DNA of 5,936 nucleotides from Bacteroidales bacterium (lineage in GTDB: Bacteria; Bacteroidota; Bacteroidia; Bacteroidales; F082). The number at the start of each line of letters is the position of its first letter. Position 1 is the stretch's first letter. Positions 4,956 through 5,936 of the stretch are shown here, in pieces. The stretch spans positions 1 through 5,936 of the forward strand of contig JAILDR010000157.1 of assembly GCA_024689285.1 (NCBI GenBank). Direction: 5' to 3'. The notes under the pieces are model-generated. The model was not told the DNA's origin. It did not search any database and saw nothing but the letters and a program-made list of their open reading frames with translations. Both the position numbers and the translations under genes were made by a program.

Positions 4956-5915
4956 ATGAGCGACAAACCGACATTCGTATCCCGTGACATGATGTCCGCC
5001 GACGAGGGCTATGTGCAATGGATGGCCGACATCAAGCAGCGTTTCCGCCAAAGCCAAGTCAAGGCGGCGGTTCGTGTGAACACTGCCATGCTTGAGTTTT
5101 ATTGGAGTGTGGGCCGTGATTTGGTGGCACTTCGCGCTGAAGAACGCTGGGGCGCAGGTGTGGTGAAACAGTTTGCCCTCGATATGCGCCAAGCCTTTCC
5201 TGACGAAACGGGCTTTTCAGATACCAATGTAAAGTATATGAAACGGTGGTATCTATTTTATTATGAACGGGTTATAAAAGGTCAACAAGCCGTTGACCAA
5301 ATTGGTCACCAGGCTGGTGACCAATTTGAGGACATTGAAAAAAGCCACCAACTTGATGGCCAAATTGATAATCCGAAAACAGGTCAGCAAGTTGCTGACC
5401 AATTGGACGAAAGCGAAAAAGGTCAACAAGTTGTTGACCAATTACAATTCCCTGATTCATTTGGACTTATACCTTGGGGCTGTCATATTCTAATCTTTTC
5501 CAAATGCCAAACCCTTGACGAGGCCATTTTCTATATCAATAAGGTGACGGAAGAAGGCTGGAGCCGCAGCCGACTTGAGAGCCAGATAGCGGCCAACCTC
5601 TTTGGCAGCCAAGGGGCAGCCGTGACCAACTTTGAGCATACGCTTCCGGCCCCGCAGAGCCAGTTGGCCAAGGAGATACTAAAGGATCCCTATCATTTCG
5701 GGTTCCTCTCGATGAGCGAGGGCGACAACCCCACCGCGGGGCTGATCATCTGCAAATCGACCGACAAGACCGTTGTGGAATGGTCGTTGCGCGACATCAA
5801 CAAGCCGCTTGGCGTATCCACCTACCAGCTTGAACAGGTGGTGGAGCGCACGGTAAAGGAATTGGAACTGAAAAAAAGAAAATTCGCGAAAATAGGTTGC
5901 GTGGTAGGGTTGTAG
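4956..5915 (+). CDS. DUF1016 (YhcG-like) protein with repeat linker, lacking the PDDEXK nuclease core
   Basis: The product has 319 residues. The N-terminal DUF1016_N domain is clear: VNTAMLEFYWSVGRDLV (41-57), ERWGAGVVKQFALDMRQAFP (63-82), GFSDTNVKYMKRWYLFY (86-102), then after a linker LIPWGCHILIF (171-181), EAIFYINKVTEEGWSRSRLE (189-208) and NFEHTLPAPQSQLAKEILKDPYHFGFL (225-251). Full-length relatives, as I recall them, next have about 70-80 residues holding the PDDEXK nuclease core (the DLLFYH and ELK strands). Here the protein jumps from FLSMSE (250-255) to GDNPTAGLIICKS (256-268), which normally lies after the core. The end (VVEWSL, PLGVSTYQL) is normal for the family. An in-frame internal deletion is the simplest reading, giving a protein without nuclease activity. 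Residues 109-166 are a GQQxxDQL repeat linker. The start is the ATG after the promoter box. The last ten residues are encoded by operator-like DNA. The role of the family is unsettled; a restriction or defence link is inference. Confidence 0.85.
   Translation: MSDKPTFVSRDMMSADEGYVQWMADIKQRFRQSQVKAAVRVNTAMLEFYWSVGRDLVALRAEERWGAGVVKQFALDMRQAFPDETGFSDTNVKYMKRWYLFYYERVIKGQQAVDQIGHQAGDQFEDIEKSHQLDGQIDNPKTGQQVADQLDESEKGQQVVDQLQFPDSFGLIPWGCHILIFSKCQTLDEAIFYINKVTEEGWSRSRLESQIAANLFGSQGAAVTNFEHTLPAPQSQLAKEILKDPYHFGFLSMSEGDNPTAGLIICKSTDKTVVEWSLRDINKPLGVSTYQLEQVVERTVKELELKKRKFAKIGCVVGL
5280..5444 (+). repeat. Five in-frame palindromic repeats coding a GQQxxDQL linker
   Basis: Each unit is a 19-base near-palindrome of two 7-base arms and a 5-base centre, followed by CAATT or similar. 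Units begin at 5280, 5304, 5343, 5382 and 5421; the last four are spaced exactly 39 bases apart (8-residue unit plus 5-residue spacer) and the first two 24 bases. Encoded units are GQQAVDQI, GHQAGDQF, SHQLDGQI, GQQVADQL and GQQVVDQL. Arms are perfect in units 1, 2, 4 and 5 (GGTCAAC/GTTGACC, GGTCACC/GGTGACC, GGTCAGC/GCTGACC, GGTCAAC/GTTGACC). Unit 3 (GCCACC/GATGGC) has one mismatch. Unit 2 extends to 13-bp arms (5298-5310 with 5316-5328). The repeats separate the two halves of the N-terminal domain. Confidence 0.9.
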
Positions 5916-5920
5916 TTTTG
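5885..5920 (+). promoter_or_regulatory. Second operator/promoter copy at the window end, for a gene beyond the window
   Basis: The stretch AAATAGGTTGCG (5890-5901) is identical to bases 3786-3797 in front of the WYL gene, inside a degraded inverted repeat (CGCGAAA and TTGCGTG around ATAGG). A -7 box TAGTTTTG (5913-5920) starts 16 bases after the TTG, the same distance as at the WYL promoter. The DUF1016 stop codon TAG is the first part of this box. The best reading is a promoter for a plus-strand gene starting after 5936. Confidence 0.6.
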
Positions 5921-5936
5921 CAAACGAAAAACAAAT

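Noticed and set aside
5280..5439. CRISPR-like array
   Set aside because: The repeats are palindromic and partly regularly spaced, but they are short, diverged, in frame with a protein, and the intervals are only 5 codons of similar low-complexity sequence; no cas genes are present.
5253..5460. Two overlapping minus-strand frames with GQQL-like repeats inside the DUF1016 gene
   Set aside because: They resemble the sense peptide repeats only because the repeats are palindromic, so both strands read similarly. They have no start signals and no sequence outside the repeats that looks like protein.

Overview
The window looks like chromosome from a Bacteroidota species, most likely of the order Bacteroidales (Prevotella/Bacteroides-like). 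The grounds are the DUF3467 gene directly behind rpoC, TAnnTTTG-type -7 promoter boxes with almost no Shine-Dalgarno sequences, and the style of the WYL and DUF1016 proteins. No similarity search was possible; family names come from recognised motifs.

Layout. Positions 1-1482 (+) hold the last 370 codons of rpoC and a small DUF3467 gene, with a strong terminator-like hairpin between them. A bidirectional terminator at 1509-1540 ends this unit and the convergent minus-strand unit. Positions 1580-3557 (-) hold a tight operon, pyrB-pyrI-lemA: both subunits of aspartate carbamoyltransferase (second step of pyrimidine synthesis) and a LemA-family membrane protein. The 279-base region 3558-3836 is dense with signals. 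For pyrB it has a good promoter, a leader of about 150 nt with three hairpins, and an intrinsic terminator just before pyrB. An unlisted 54-codon leader ORF runs through that terminator. This layout is strikingly like the UTP-sensitive pyrBI attenuator of enterobacteria. For the divergent gene it has a perfect 7-bp inverted repeat upstream of a -7 box.

Positions 3837-5915 (+) look like an accessory module: a WYL-domain transcriptional regulator followed by a DUF1016/YhcG-family protein. The DUF1016 gene has two oddities. Its linker is encoded by five palindromic repeats whose two arms change together. Its reading frame is intact, but the PDDEXK nuclease core of the family appears to be deleted in frame. 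The last bases repeat the operator-plus-promoter arrangement of the WYL gene, which suggests that a further gene under the same control begins just beyond the window.

How it fits together: the left two thirds are housekeeping (transcription and pyrimidine synthesis). The right third is probably a variable, possibly defence-related locus controlled by its own WYL regulator; this role is inferred from gene families and context only.
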